A stretch of 64,000 bases of DNA from an uncultured Algibacter sp. (lineage in GTDB: Bacteria > Bacteroidota > Bacteroidia > Flavobacteriales > Flavobacteriaceae): NCBI RefSeq assembly GCF_947487605.1, contig NZ_CANKXK010000004.1:1-64000 (forward strand). The letters are read 5' to 3'. The notes below the pieces were generated by a model. It ran no database searches, was not told the origin of the DNA, and was given only the letters and a program-made list of their open reading frames with translations. Position 1 is the first letter of the stretch. Every line of letters starts with the position of its first letter. The position numbers were made by a program, and so were the translations under genes. Below, piece after piece: positions 18,642-26,350 of the stretch.

Positions 18642-19389
18642 AATAAAAAAAACAAATTATTCATACATAGGTATTGCCTTTATAATTTTGGTTTTTGGCA
18701 TTATTTTTATACCGAGAATTATTGATAGAATATCAAATAATGATATTTCCAGACAAGAAAGTAGAAGTGATTTGAAAGATGAAAATAAAGTAGTCGATTT
18801 AGAAGCTTTAGTTTTTATTGAAAACAATGGTGTTAAAAGAAAAGTACCACCATTTAGTTTTACAAACCAAGAAGGAAAAACAATTACTAACCAAGATTAT
18901 TTGGGTAAGGTATACGTTGTAGAATTCTTTTTTACAACCTGCCCAACTATTTGTCCGAAGATGAATGCTAATTTAATTCAAATTCAGAACGCATTTAAAG
19001 ATTTCGAGAATTTTGGTGTGGCGTCTTTTACTATAAATCCAGATTATGATACACCTGAAATTCTTAAAAATTATGCAGAACATTACGGAGTTACAAATCC
19101 GAATTGGCATTTATTAACGGGCAAGCAAGAAGCTATTTATAAACTAGCAAACGAAGGCTTTTATATTTATACAGCAGAGAATGAAAATGTAGATGGTGGC
19201 TTTGAGCATTCTGGAAATTTCGCCTTAATTGATAAAAATGGTTTCATACGTTCAAGAAAAGATGACTTTGGAAACCCGATAATATATTATAGAGGTATTG
19301 TTTCTGAAGCTGAAAAAGTTGATGATGATGGTGTAAAAGAAGAAATTAGCGCTCTAAAAGAAGATATTAAAAAGCTACTTAGCGAATAA
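18634..19389 (+). CDS. SCO family copper chaperone
   Basis: SCO1/SenC protein that delivers copper to the CuA site of cytochrome oxidase. One N-terminal anchor helix precedes a thioredoxin-fold domain. Copper ligands are C103 and C107 in TTCPTICPK and H192 in EHSGNFALID. The 251-residue length fits. It ends the oxidase assembly run, and the 8-base overlap with the preceding SCO-like gene implies coupled translation. Confidence 0.92.
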   Translation: MNKIKKTNYSYIGIAFIILVFGIIFIPRIIDRISNNDISRQESRSDLKDENKVVDLEALVFIENNGVKRKVPPFSFTNQEGKTITNQDYLGKVYVVEFFFTTCPTICPKMNANLIQIQNAFKDFENFGVASFTINPDYDTPEILKNYAEHYGVTNPNWHLLTGKQEAIYKLANEGFYIYTAENENVDGGFEHSGNFALIDKNGFIRSRKDDFGNPIIYYRGIVSEAEKVDDDGVKEEISALKEDIKKLLSE

Positions 19390-19546
19390 TTTTATTTTGT
19401 TCTAAAAATGATCTCGAATTTGATTAGTTCCCTTTTTCAATTCTGACTTTTCATTTTGTAATAAAGCGTGAGAATCTGTTTGTTGGTAACCTAGGGTTTT
19501 AATTAACAGATTGTAACGTCGTGTCTCCTCACAATGACACCGAGTA

Positions 19547-19870
19547 TTAAGCCTTACCATCCAAATAATCCCCCAAACTACTCAATTTATCATCCCAGAA
19601 TTGCTCATAGAATTTAATCCATTTATTAACTTCTTGAAGTTCTTTTGGGTTGGCGTTACAGAAGCGTTCGCGTCCTTGTGCGTTAATGTAAACTAATCCT
19701 GCTTCTTCTAAAGTTTTAATGTGTTTGGTAACGCCTTGACGGGTCATGTCGAACTGATTTGAGATTTGTGTGATGGATAATGTTGAGGTTGCGATAACCA
19801 AGGCGTGAAAAATATCACGCCTTGTTGGGTCTGCTATGGCTTTAAAAAGTTTGGTGATTTTATCCTGCAT
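19547..19870 (-). CDS. ArsR-family transcriptional regulator
   Basis: Winged-helix repressor of 107 residues (LFKAIADPTRRDIFHAL, recognition helix around FDMTRQGVTKHIKTLEEAGL). There are no metal-binding cysteines, so it is not a metal sensor of the ArsR/SmtB kind; it fits the subgroup paired with SRPBCC proteins. It overlaps the upstream SRPBCC gene by 11 bases and is probably autoregulatory through the two operators at 20340-20397. Confidence 0.88.
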   Translation of the reverse strand: MQDKITKLFKAIADPTRRDIFHALVIATSTLSITQISNQFDMTRQGVTKHIKTLEEAGLVYINAQGRERFCNANPKELQEVNKWIKFYEQFWDDKLSSLGDYLDGKA

Positions 19871-20291
19871 TTACTGTTTCTTTTAAATAGCTAGTTAAAC
19901 CATTAATACAATTGTCCCATCCGCCATTGAAACTCTCAAACATGGCTACTGCGGTTTCGCCAGCGTAGTTTGAAATTCCAGAATGTTCTAGGGTTAGTTT
20001 TGTGCCTTCAGTAGTAGATTCTAGTTCCCATTTTACTGTGGTTTCGGTTTCGGTGCCGCCAACAATCCAAGTGTAGATTAAGGTGTATGGATTTGCTTCT
20101 ATAATTTCTCCTCCAATGGTGGTACAGCCTTTTTCGTTTGGTGGGGAAGTAAATAGGTATTTATATCCTTTTTCGGCTTTAAAATCGGCTGGTATAAACC
20201 ATGTTGAGATTTCTTCGGCTTTTGAAATGGCACTCCAGACTTGGTCTATGGTGTGATTAAACACAACTTCTTTTTTGATTGAATCTTTCAT
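19860..20291 (-). CDS. SRPBCC (AHSA1-like) domain protein
   Basis: A single START/AHSA1 ligand-binding fold of 143 residues (VFNHTIDQVWSAISKAEEISTWF at the start; GGWDNCINGLTSYL at the end). Such proteins bind small hydrophobic molecules; the ligand is unknown. It is the first gene of a two-gene operon with an ArsR regulator, a common pairing in which the SRPBCC partner may sense or modify the inducer. Confidence 0.85.
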   Translation of the reverse strand: MKDSIKKEVVFNHTIDQVWSAISKAEEISTWFIPADFKAEKGYKYLFTSPPNEKGCTTIGGEIIEANPYTLIYTWIVGGTETETTVKWELESTTEGTKLTLEHSGISNYAGETAVAMFESFNGGWDNCINGLTSYLKETVNAG

Positions 20292-20317
20292 AAGTATTCT
20301 GTTTTTTTTTGATTAAC

Positions 20318-20335
20318 CTGCCTATCGGTAGGCAG
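20318..20335. repeat. Short intergenic palindrome
   Basis: CTGCCTA-TCGG-TAGGCAG forms a perfect 7-bp stem with a 4-base loop. This type of hairpin is frequent between flavobacterial genes. It lies in the leader of the SRPBCC gene. Confidence 0.6.
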
Positions 20336-20339
20336 ATAT

Positions 20340-20355
20340 GCAACTTTCTGGTTGC
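20340..20355. promoter_or_regulatory. Candidate ArsR operator, proximal
   Basis: GCAAC TTTCTG GTTGC is an inverted repeat with 5-bp arms, and a near copy lies 42 bp away at 20382-20397. It sits just upstream of the SRPBCC/ArsR operon, as expected for autoregulation. Confidence 0.6.
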
Positions 20356-20381
20356 TAAATTAAGGTAAATAAATTTAATAC

Positions 20382-20397
20382 GCAACTTTTTGGTTGC
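20382..20397. promoter_or_regulatory. Candidate ArsR operator, distal
   Basis: GCAAC TTTTTG GTTGC, differing in one base from the copy at 20340. The 42-bp offset is four helical turns, so both sites face the same side of the DNA. Confidence 0.6.
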
Positions 20398-20414
20398 TTA
20401 ACTAAAATTTCAAT

Positions 20415-20521
20415 GGGTGTTCTGCACCCGCGCAAGGGATAGTAGTGAAAAGCCCACAGCCCGACGAAGGAGGTGCGAGGACTTGTAACGGATAGCCCGA
20501 CCCTTGTGGTTGCGCCCAAAA
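20415..20521 (+). ncRNA. GC-rich structured intergenic element, possible small RNA
   Basis: A strikingly GC-rich island in AT-rich DNA. A hairpin GGGTG-CACCC (20415-20429) is followed by GCGCAA (20430-20435), which pairs with TTGCGC (20510-20515) across 74 bases. Inside, AGCCCGAC occurs twice (20458, 20494) and GGATAG twice. The 3' 24 bases recur with 3 mismatches at 61881-61904. It resembles conserved intergenic elements of flavobacteria; I recall Flavo-1 RNA as one such family but cannot confirm identity. The strand is uncertain. Confidence 0.4.
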
Positions 20522-20573
20522 TAGAAACTAAATAAAACCAATTGATGCCATTATAGGGAAAACAAATTGTTGA

Positions 20574-20608
20574 TTTGTAAGCTTTGGAATATTTTTTGAC
20601 TAATTTTG
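20574..20608 (+). promoter_or_regulatory. Promoter of trxA
   Basis: TAATTTTG at 20601-20608 matches TAnnTTTG, and a TTTG at 20574-20577 lies 23 bases upstream. The ATG is at 20651. Confidence 0.6.
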
Positions 20609-20650
20609 TGTTATTAAAACGAATTAAAAACATATTAAAATATAAATATT

Positions 20651-20968
20651 ATGGCATTAGAGATTACAGATGCAACGTTTGAAGAAACAGTATTAAAGAG
20701 TGATAAACCAGTTTTGGTTGATTTTTGGGCTGCTTGGTGTGGACCGTGTAGAATGGTTGGACCAATTATTGAGCAAATTAGTGATGAATATGACGGAAAA
20801 GCTGTTGTAGGTAAGGTTGATGTTGATGCGAATCAAGAGTTTGCTGCTAAATATGGTGTGCGTAACATACCTACTGTTTTGGTTTTTCAGAACGGTGAGG
20901 TTGTTGGTCGTCAGGTTGGTGTAGCGCCTAAAAATGCATACACAGATGCTATTGACGGACTTTTGTAG
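20651..20968 (+). CDS. trxA: Thioredoxin
   Basis: A classic 105-residue thioredoxin with active site WCGPC (C30, C33), the preceding FWAAWCGPCRM, and the cis-proline motif RNIPTVLVF. It is a cytoplasmic disulfide reductase recycled by thioredoxin reductase. It is monocistronic, with its own promoter and terminator. Confidence 0.97.
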   Translation: MALEITDATFEETVLKSDKPVLVDFWAAWCGPCRMVGPIIEQISDEYDGKAVVGKVDVDANQEFAAKYGVRNIPTVLVFQNGEVVGRQVGVAPKNAYTDAIDGLL

Positions 20969-20990
20969 TAGATTATAAAAAGAAAATTGA

Positions 20991-21022
20991 AAAGGTTTGC
21001 CATTATGGTGAACCTTTTTTTA
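20991..21022 (+). terminator. Rho-independent terminator after trxA
   Basis: A 13-base arm at 20991-21003 pairs with 21005-21017 with one imperfect position, followed by a T-run. Confidence 0.85.
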
Positions 21023-21056
21023 TTTTAGATGAAATTTAAAATAAATAAGAATTAAG

Positions 21057-21599
21057 ATGAGTAAGCCAATAAAAGTACAAGATGCTATTGATAGCAAATT
21101 AATTGAAGAACGCAAGGTGTTTTTGTGGGGTCAGGTAGATGATAAGTCTGCTAAACATGTGATTGATAGATTGTTGTATTTAGATGCTTTGGAAACCGCA
21201 GATATCCATTTATACATTAATAGCCCTGGAGGTTATGTAACGTCTGGATTCGCCATGTACGATTGTATTAAATCTTTAAAAAGTGATGTGTCAACTATTT
21301 GTACTGGGTTGGCGGCTTCGATGGGTTCTATTTTGTTATCGGTTGGTACTAAAGGGAAACGTTTTATCCAGCCCCATGCACGTGTTATGATTCATCAACC
21401 AAGTGGTGGTGCACGCGGGCAAGCTAGTGATATTGAAATTACAGCTCAAGAAATTTTAAAAACCAAAGAGTTAAGTGCTAAGATTTTAGCGGACAATTGC
21501 GGGCAGGATTTTAATAAAGTGATGAAAGATTTTAATCGAGACCATTGGATGGGTGCAGAAGAATCTGTGGCTTATGGGATTGTTGATGGGGTTATCTAA
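21057..21599 (+). CDS. ClpP-family serine protease
   Basis: ATP-dependent Clp protease proteolytic subunit family. The triad appears intact: S88 in GLAASMGS, H113 in VMIHQPSGG, D162 in NRDHWMG. The oligomerisation region (INSPGGYVTSGFAMYD) is conserved. It is short (180 residues) with a charged N-terminus and no propeptide, and it looks like a secondary ClpP rather than the main one usually next to clpX and tig. The next gene is 100 bases away, so it may stand alone. Confidence 0.85.
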   Translation: MSKPIKVQDAIDSKLIEERKVFLWGQVDDKSAKHVIDRLLYLDALETADIHLYINSPGGYVTSGFAMYDCIKSLKSDVSTICTGLAASMGSILLSVGTKGKRFIQPHARVMIHQPSGGARGQASDIEITAQEILKTKELSAKILADNCGQDFNKVMKDFNRDHWMGAEESVAYGIVDGVI

Positions 21600-21699
21600 T
21601 TTTTTAGAGAAGAGAAAAGAAATAAGGACGAGTTTTAGATTTATTTGAAGTCTTGTTTTTTGATTCTAATAACGAAATGGTTTAGCATCTTTTTATAAA

Positions 21700-22629
21700 A
21701 TGAACTTACAAACTGAACTAAATAAAGCAGAAGGGTTTAAAAATCTTGAGCTACTTGCAAAACAGGTGGTTGAGGGGTTTATTTCTGGAATGCATAAGAG
21801 TCCGTTTCATGGGTTTTCTGCGGAATTTGCTGAGCATAAGATTTATAATCAAGGAGAAAGTACGCGACATATAGATTGGAAATTGTTTGCCAAAACGGAT
21901 AAGCTATATACGAAGCGCTATGATGATGAAACGAATTTGCGTTGTCATATTATTTTAGATAATAGTAGCTCGATGCATTATCCGAAATTGGATACGTTTT
22001 CTATTGATAGTTTAAATAAAGTTGGATTTTCGGTGTTGGCAGCAGCGTCTTTAATGCAAATTTTGAAAAAGCAGCGTGATGCGGTTGGCTTAAGTATTTA
22101 TAGTGATAATTATGATTATTATGCGCCAGAGAAGGGGAGTGAGCGTCATCATCAAATGTTGTTGAATCATTTGAGTGATGCCGTTGTATCGAAACCTGTA
22201 AATAAGCAAACTGAAACGTATAAATACTTGCATGAAATAGCAGAAAAGATTCATAGACGTTCTATGATTTTTTTGTTTACGGATATGTTTCAGACTTCGG
22301 AAGATGAGGTGAAGTTATTTGAAGCACTAAGGCATTTAAAATATAATAAACATGAGGTGATTTTGTTTCATGTGTTTGATAAAGCCAAAGAATTGAATTT
22401 CGATTTTGATAATAAACCAAAGCGTTTTATTGATGTAGAAACTGGTGAATACATTAATTTATACGCAGATAACATTAAAGAAAGTTATAATGATGCTGTT
22501 ACTAATTATTTTACAGTACTACGTTTAAAATGTGCGCAATACAAGATTAAATATGTTGAGGCAGATATAAATAAAAATTTTAATTCAATACTTACTACCT
22601 ATATGGTAGAGCGCCAAAAATTTGCTTAG
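21700..22629 (+). CDS. DUF58 domain protein (VWA-like)
   Basis: A 309-residue soluble protein. The N-terminal half has the DUF58 signature (FAEHKIYNQGESTRHIDWKL, then KTDKLYTKRYDDE), and a von Willebrand A-like fold follows with a metal-site motif (ILDNSSSMHY). DUF58 proteins usually partner with MoxR ATPases and BatA/BatD membrane proteins; none of these is adjacent. The role is unknown; chaperone-like assembly or stress functions are proposed for the family. Confidence 0.85.
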   Translation: MNLQTELNKAEGFKNLELLAKQVVEGFISGMHKSPFHGFSAEFAEHKIYNQGESTRHIDWKLFAKTDKLYTKRYDDETNLRCHIILDNSSSMHYPKLDTFSIDSLNKVGFSVLAAASLMQILKKQRDAVGLSIYSDNYDYYAPEKGSERHHQMLLNHLSDAVVSKPVNKQTETYKYLHEIAEKIHRRSMIFLFTDMFQTSEDEVKLFEALRHLKYNKHEVILFHVFDKAKELNFDFDNKPKRFIDVETGEYINLYADNIKESYNDAVTNYFTVLRLKCAQYKIKYVEADINKNFNSILTTYMVERQKFA

Positions 22630-22657
22630 AAAAATGTTGAAAAAAGACCTAAAAAGA

Positions 22658-22688
22658 TTTGACATATAAAAAAAGGCGTGTATATTTG
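22658..22688 (+). promoter_or_regulatory. Promoter of tRNA-Asp
   Basis: TTTG (22658-22661), 19 bases, TATATTTG (22681-22688): a consensus promoter ending 18 bases before the tRNA. Confidence 0.8.
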
Positions 22689-22706
22689 CAACCGCAATAA
22701 TGCAAC

Positions 22707-22780
22707 GGTCTGGTAGTTCAGTTGGTTAGAATGTCGCCCTGTCACGGCGAAGGTCGCGGGTTCGAGTCCCGTCCAGACCG
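22707..22780 (+). tRNA. tRNA-Asp (GTC)
   Basis: A 74-nt cloverleaf. Acceptor GGTCTGG pairs with CCAGACC, the anticodon loop CTGTCAC gives GTC, the T-arm is GCGGG-TTCGAGT-CCCGT, and the discriminator is G. CCA is not encoded. Confidence 0.97.
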
Positions 22781-22790
22781 CAAGATTGCT

Positions 22791-22820
22791 AAAAAGCTCT
22801 GAGAAATTAGGGCTTTTTTA
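22791..22820 (+). terminator. Terminator of tRNA-Asp
   Basis: AAAAAGCTCT (22791-22800) pairs with AGGGCTTTTT (22809-22818), one wobble, 11 bases after the tRNA. Confidence 0.75.
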
Positions 22821-22863
22821 GTATTAAGATGTTGTGTTGTTCACGCCAAAAGCGTGATGTAGT

Positions 22864-22909
22864 CTACTAAGTTAGCTTAGTAGCCAATGGAAAGCTTTCC
22901 TTTTTTCTT
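22864..22909. repeat. Two adjacent palindromes
   Basis: CTACTAAG-TTAG-CTTAGTAG (22864-22883) is a perfect 8-bp hairpin. Five bases later GGAAAGCTTTCC (22889-22900) is a perfect 12-bp palindrome followed by a T-run. They could act as extra terminators; nothing coding is seen in this gap. Confidence 0.5.
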
Positions 22910-23016
22910 AATAGAAAATTGGGATGCTTTTTTGTTTTTGAGCGATTTATGTTCGGTCAATTTCTATTAACTACTTAAATAGTGATGAACAATTTATATT
23001 AGGAGCTTATAAAATT

Positions 23017-23166
23017 TTACTTAGAAAACATTTTAACCAACCAAAGAATTAAATAAAGCCCAATACCAGCTCCAAATACCAGTACTAATACTACAAAAGC
23101 AATACGAATATGTGATGTTTTCCATCCTAATTTACCGCTTAACCATTCAGATACTCCTAAAATCAT
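23017..23166 (-). CDS. Small PspC-like membrane protein
   Basis: A 49-residue protein from ATG 23166 to TAA 23017. Residues 1-20 are amphipathic (MILGVSEWLSGKLGWKTSHI), and then one membrane segment is followed by LYLILWLVKM. This is the PspC domain arrangement (GVxxGLxxxxGxxxxxIRIxFV ... YLILW) with the loop trimmed. PspC proteins take part in envelope stress responses in enterobacteria; short single-domain versions in Bacteroidota are uncharacterised. No strong ribosome-binding site is needed in this phylum. It stands alone upstream of the DUF2652 gene's 3' end. Confidence 0.75.
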   Translation of the reverse strand: MILGVSEWLSGKLGWKTSHIRIAFVVLVLVFGAGIGLYLILWLVKMFSK

Positions 23167-23295
23167 AATTTTATTTTTTTAAATTCAAATATAAGGAATA
23201 TGACAAATCACATAAATTAATTTTGAACATTTGTGCTTTTAATTTTCTTAAAAGGAACTTTGCAACTTCTATCCTTTAACTACAAATATCATAGT

Positions 23296-24444
23296 TTAGG
23301 TTGCTGGTTCCAATAGAATACCAGAAGAATGCTTTTTCCCTGAAGCTCTTAAACTTTGGCAATACTGATCAAGTTTATCTAAAGAGCCGCTATAAAATTG
23401 AACAAAACCTTTCTTATAAAATAAATTGTAAATCATTTTTTTAATAAGGTTCTGCTTTTGCATCGCAGTTAAATTGATTCTGGTAAGATTATTTCCTATG
23501 CGTTGAAGAGTTATAATCAAATCTGATTGTCCTGTATGATTTGTATCAATCCAAGTTATAAAGTCTTTGGTTATATCAAAATTATGTGATGTTAAGAAGG
23601 GATCGTTTTCATCACCATTCATAATGCATCTATGTGTACTTCCGTTTTTAGTAATCTCACTATTTGTTTTATCGCTGCCTTTAACATGAAGCACCCAAAG
23701 ATGTTTTGCATGAGCATCTGAAACAATGTCAAAAACCAATTCTATTGGGGCATTTATGGTAGATTCTACAGCGAGTATTTTACTCATTTTTGAATCAGGA
23801 ACATAATCTTCTAAAGTGGGTTCAGGAATATGTGATTCTAAGGGAGTTAATGATAAGTAACAGTATTTTATTGCACCAAAATCATATTCGTCTTGTCCTT
23901 TTTGTGGTTTTTCCCAGGCGACATGATCAACTTCAACCCAGGTTGAACACGCATTCATAAGTTGATTAGTAACTAAAACATACTCTTTTAAGGAGATATC
24001 ATTCTTCATAAGGCGATGTGCAACAATCAAATCCTTTCCAAATAGTTTAGATCTTTCCTTTACTTGGTTAACAGAAATGTTTCCATAATGAATAATAAAT
24101 TTCAAACTTAAACTATTAGCATTTATACAAGCACCGCATTGGCATATTCTTTGGGATTCATATTTTCTTAAGCAAAGATGAAATTTAACATACATTCGTT
24201 GCACTTGAGCAAGGGTTTCGGCGGCGGTAGGTTTTCTGCCTTTTCTGTAAAAAAGCACAGCGTCACCTTCAATTTCTGAAACTTCAAGATCAATTTCATT
24301 AGCATCAATAAGCGTTTCTAATAGTTCTTTTATTATATGTTCACTATGAGATATTTCGGTTTCGTGTACAAATTTAGTGAAGCCACTTATGTCAGGAATG
24401 AAAAGGAGTGTTGGTTCAGCTGCAGTGTTTTTTGTTGATGTCAT
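23296..24444 (-). CDS. DUF2652 protein: cyclase-like domain plus SRPBCC domain
   Basis: The N-terminal ~200 residues read like a class III nucleotide cyclase homology domain (LLFIPDISGFTKFVHET, then VSEIEGDAVLFYRKGRK, then FGKDLIVAHRLMKND). The first metal aspartate is present (D in PDISGF), and a second acidic position occurs in EGDAVLF. A CQCGACINA cysteine cluster lies between. Residues ~225-365 look like an SRPBCC lipid-binding fold (VESTINAPIELVFDIVSDAH). Activity as a cyclase is not established for DUF2652. It lies 111 bases downstream of the SnoaL-like gene, on the same strand. Confidence 0.75.
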   Translation of the reverse strand: MTSTKNTAAEPTLLFIPDISGFTKFVHETEISHSEHIIKELLETLIDANEIDLEVSEIEGDAVLFYRKGRKPTAAETLAQVQRMYVKFHLCLRKYESQRICQCGACINANSLSLKFIIHYGNISVNQVKERSKLFGKDLIVAHRLMKNDISLKEYVLVTNQLMNACSTWVEVDHVAWEKPQKGQDEYDFGAIKYCYLSLTPLESHIPEPTLEDYVPDSKMSKILAVESTINAPIELVFDIVSDAHAKHLWVLHVKGSDKTNSEITKNGSTHRCIMNGDENDPFLTSHNFDITKDFITWIDTNHTGQSDLIITLQRIGNNLTRINLTAMQKQNLIKKMIYNLFYKKGFVQFYSGSLDKLDQYCQSLRASGKKHSSGILLEPAT

Positions 24445-24555
24445 AAGTTAAAAAGATTAAAGAACCTCTTGAAAAAGCTCTTTGGTTAACAAGGTTTTTG
24501 CTTTAATAACAAAACATGTCTGGTGAGTTCTTGACTTCCCTTTTTTAATATTATA

Positions 24556-25056
24556 CTATTTCTCCTCTTCGTCTTGGTTTTCAGAAGAAGATGGTTCTTC
24601 TTCCTGTGGTGCTGGTAATGGAATGTTAGAGCTAAATATATCCCTGTCTAAATGCCATTTACCATCAATATTCTTCCAAATAATAATGTATTTGCCTTCG
24701 TCTAACTTATTATTACTGGCATCAAAAAGATTGTACGCACCTTCTTCAATAGCCGTGTTTTTGTAAGATTCAACATGAACCGTGGTTAAAGTCGCATGGT
24801 CAATTCCCATACCAAATACGCCATTCCAAAAGGAACCTATAGCTTCTCGTCCTTCAATTACTGGACTGTTAGCAGGGAATAATCTTCCGTTTTCCGTGTA
24901 AAGCTCACCAATGGCTTTTCCATTATGCGCATTAAAAAATTCAGCAAAAACTTTATTAGCTTCTACAATTTCATTTGTTACATCTTTTGATGTTTGAGAA
25001 CAATTAATAATTAAAATCGATGCAAGCAGTGTAATGAATAATACTTTAGTTTTCAT
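24556..25056 (-). CDS. SnoaL/DUF4440-like lipoprotein
   Basis: The lipobox LIINC follows a short signal peptide. Residues 30-150 form a cystatin-like (NTF2) fold as in DUF4440/SnoaL proteins: AEFFNAHNGKAIGELYTENGRL, VIEGREAIGSFWNGV, WKNIDGKWHLDRDIF. The C-terminus is a short acidic tail (PSSSENQDEEEK). No catalytic residues can be assigned. A second NTF2-like protein lies at 58765-59196. Confidence 0.75.
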   Translation of the reverse strand: MKTKVLFITLLASILIINCSQTSKDVTNEIVEANKVFAEFFNAHNGKAIGELYTENGRLFPANSPVIEGREAIGSFWNGVFGMGIDHATLTTVHVESYKNTAIEEGAYNLFDASNNKLDEGKYIIIWKNIDGKWHLDRDIFSSNIPLPAPQEEEPSSSENQDEEEK

Positions 25057-25218
25057 GTTCTTATGTATTGGTTGGTTAAAAAAAAATAACTTAGGAAAAC
25101 TAACAAAGTAGAAAGGATGTTATAAATATAGTAATTTTTAAGATTTTGATAAAGTAAATAGCTTTTGTTGCTATAGAAAATAAGCCTATTAATTGTCTTA
25201 GGCAGTAATAATTCAATT

Positions 25219-26244
25219 TTATTTCAATCTAGAAGAATCTCTAATAACTAATTCCGCTTTCAAAATTATTTTATTTAAGGATTGATTAACGGTATCTTTT
25301 TTAGCGTGTTCTAAAAATACTTTGGCCGCTTGCTTACCTATTTCAGCACTGTGCTGATTAATACTTGTTATAGATGGTGTCACCATAGCAGCGAATGGTT
25401 CATTTCCAAAGCCTACAAGAGCTATGTCTTGTGGTAGTTTTATATTTCTTTCGTTTAAAACTTGTAAAGCACCTAAAGCAGCATAATCTCCAGCTACATA
25501 AACAGCATCTGGCCTGTTTTCTAGTGCTAATAATTGCAACATTTTTTCTCGACCATCCTCGGTGGTTAAGCTACTTTCAAGAAGCAGCTCATTATCTAGA
25601 GGAAGATTGTGTTTTTTTAAGGCATCAACATAACCTCGAATTCTATTATTAAAAATACGCGTGTGTTTATAACCGCCTATATGAGCAATACGTTTACAAC
25701 CTTGTTGCACAAGATGCTCAACAATCATATGGCTACTATCATAATCATTAATCCCAATATAATCTACATTCAAATCATTTTCACCTCGGTCAAATAAAAT
25801 AAGCGGTATGCCTTTAGATTTAATTTTTTCGAAATATTGCAAATCTACTGTTTCATTAGCCATTGATGCAATAATGCCATCAACCTGTGTAAATAATAAG
25901 GTATCAATATTGTTACATTCCTTTTTAAAAGATTCGCTCGATTGGGTAATAATAATATTATAGCCTTCATTATTTAAAATTTCTTCCATATTCTGAATGA
26001 CAGAAGAAAAGAAATGGCTATTTGTACGGGGGACAATGACTCCTACTAGGTTGCTTTTTCCTCTACGAAGCGCACTTGCTAGATGATTTGGTTGATAGTT
26101 TAGATTTTTAGCAACTTGTTTTACAGCTTTTTTAGTCTTTTTACTTATTCTAGAATCATCATGAAGTGCTTTAGAAACTGCAGCCGGCGAGATGTTTAAG
26201 ACATTAGCAATATCTTTTATGGTTGTTTTCTTTTTTTTTACCAA
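25219..26244 (-). CDS. LacI-family repressor of the KDG kinase/aldolase genes
   Basis: An N-terminal LacI helix-turn-helix (TIKDIANVLNISPAAVSKALHDD) and hinge (LASALRRGKSNLVGVIVP) precede a periplasmic-binding-protein-like ligand domain to residue 341. It is divergent from kdgK, and two TTAAACGTTTAA operators lie in the shared intergenic region, one immediately after its own -7 box. I infer autorepression and control of kdgK. The inducer is probably an oxo-sugar acid or an alginate/uronate breakdown product. Confidence 0.92.
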   Translation of the reverse strand: MVKKKKTTIKDIANVLNISPAAVSKALHDDSRISKKTKKAVKQVAKNLNYQPNHLASALRRGKSNLVGVIVPRTNSHFFSSVIQNMEEILNNEGYNIIITQSSESFKKECNNIDTLLFTQVDGIIASMANETVDLQYFEKIKSKGIPLILFDRGENDLNVDYIGINDYDSSHMIVEHLVQQGCKRIAHIGGYKHTRIFNNRIRGYVDALKKHNLPLDNELLLESSLTTEDGREKMLQLLALENRPDAVYVAGDYAALGALQVLNERNIKLPQDIALVGFGNEPFAAMVTPSITSINQHSAEIGKQAAKVFLEHAKKDTVNQSLNKIILKAELVIRDSSRLK

Positions 26245-26260
26245 TTTTTTATATATTTGC

Positions 26261-26272
26261 TTAAACGTTTAA
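26261..26272. promoter_or_regulatory. LacI operator, left
   Basis: The 12-bp palindrome TTAAACGTTTAA, flanked by TTTGC, directly follows the -7 box of the lacI-type gene. Confidence 0.85.
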
Positions 26273-26273
26273 A

Positions 26274-26304
26274 CAAATATAAAACCTTATTCGTTATAAT
26301 CAAA
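26274..26304 (-). promoter_or_regulatory. Promoter of the lacI-type gene
   Basis: On the minus strand: TTTG (26304-26301), 19 bases, TATATTTG (26281-26274). Transcription would start inside the left operator. Confidence 0.75.
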
Positions 26305-26350
26305 ATAGTATTGGTTTAATAATATTTTGATTGTTTTTTGAGATTTATGG

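Noticed and set aside
20355-20633. 92-residue open frame on the minus strand
   Set aside because: It runs through the GC-rich element, the distal ArsR operator and the trxA promoter; its composition is that of the repeat and it has no recognisable domain.
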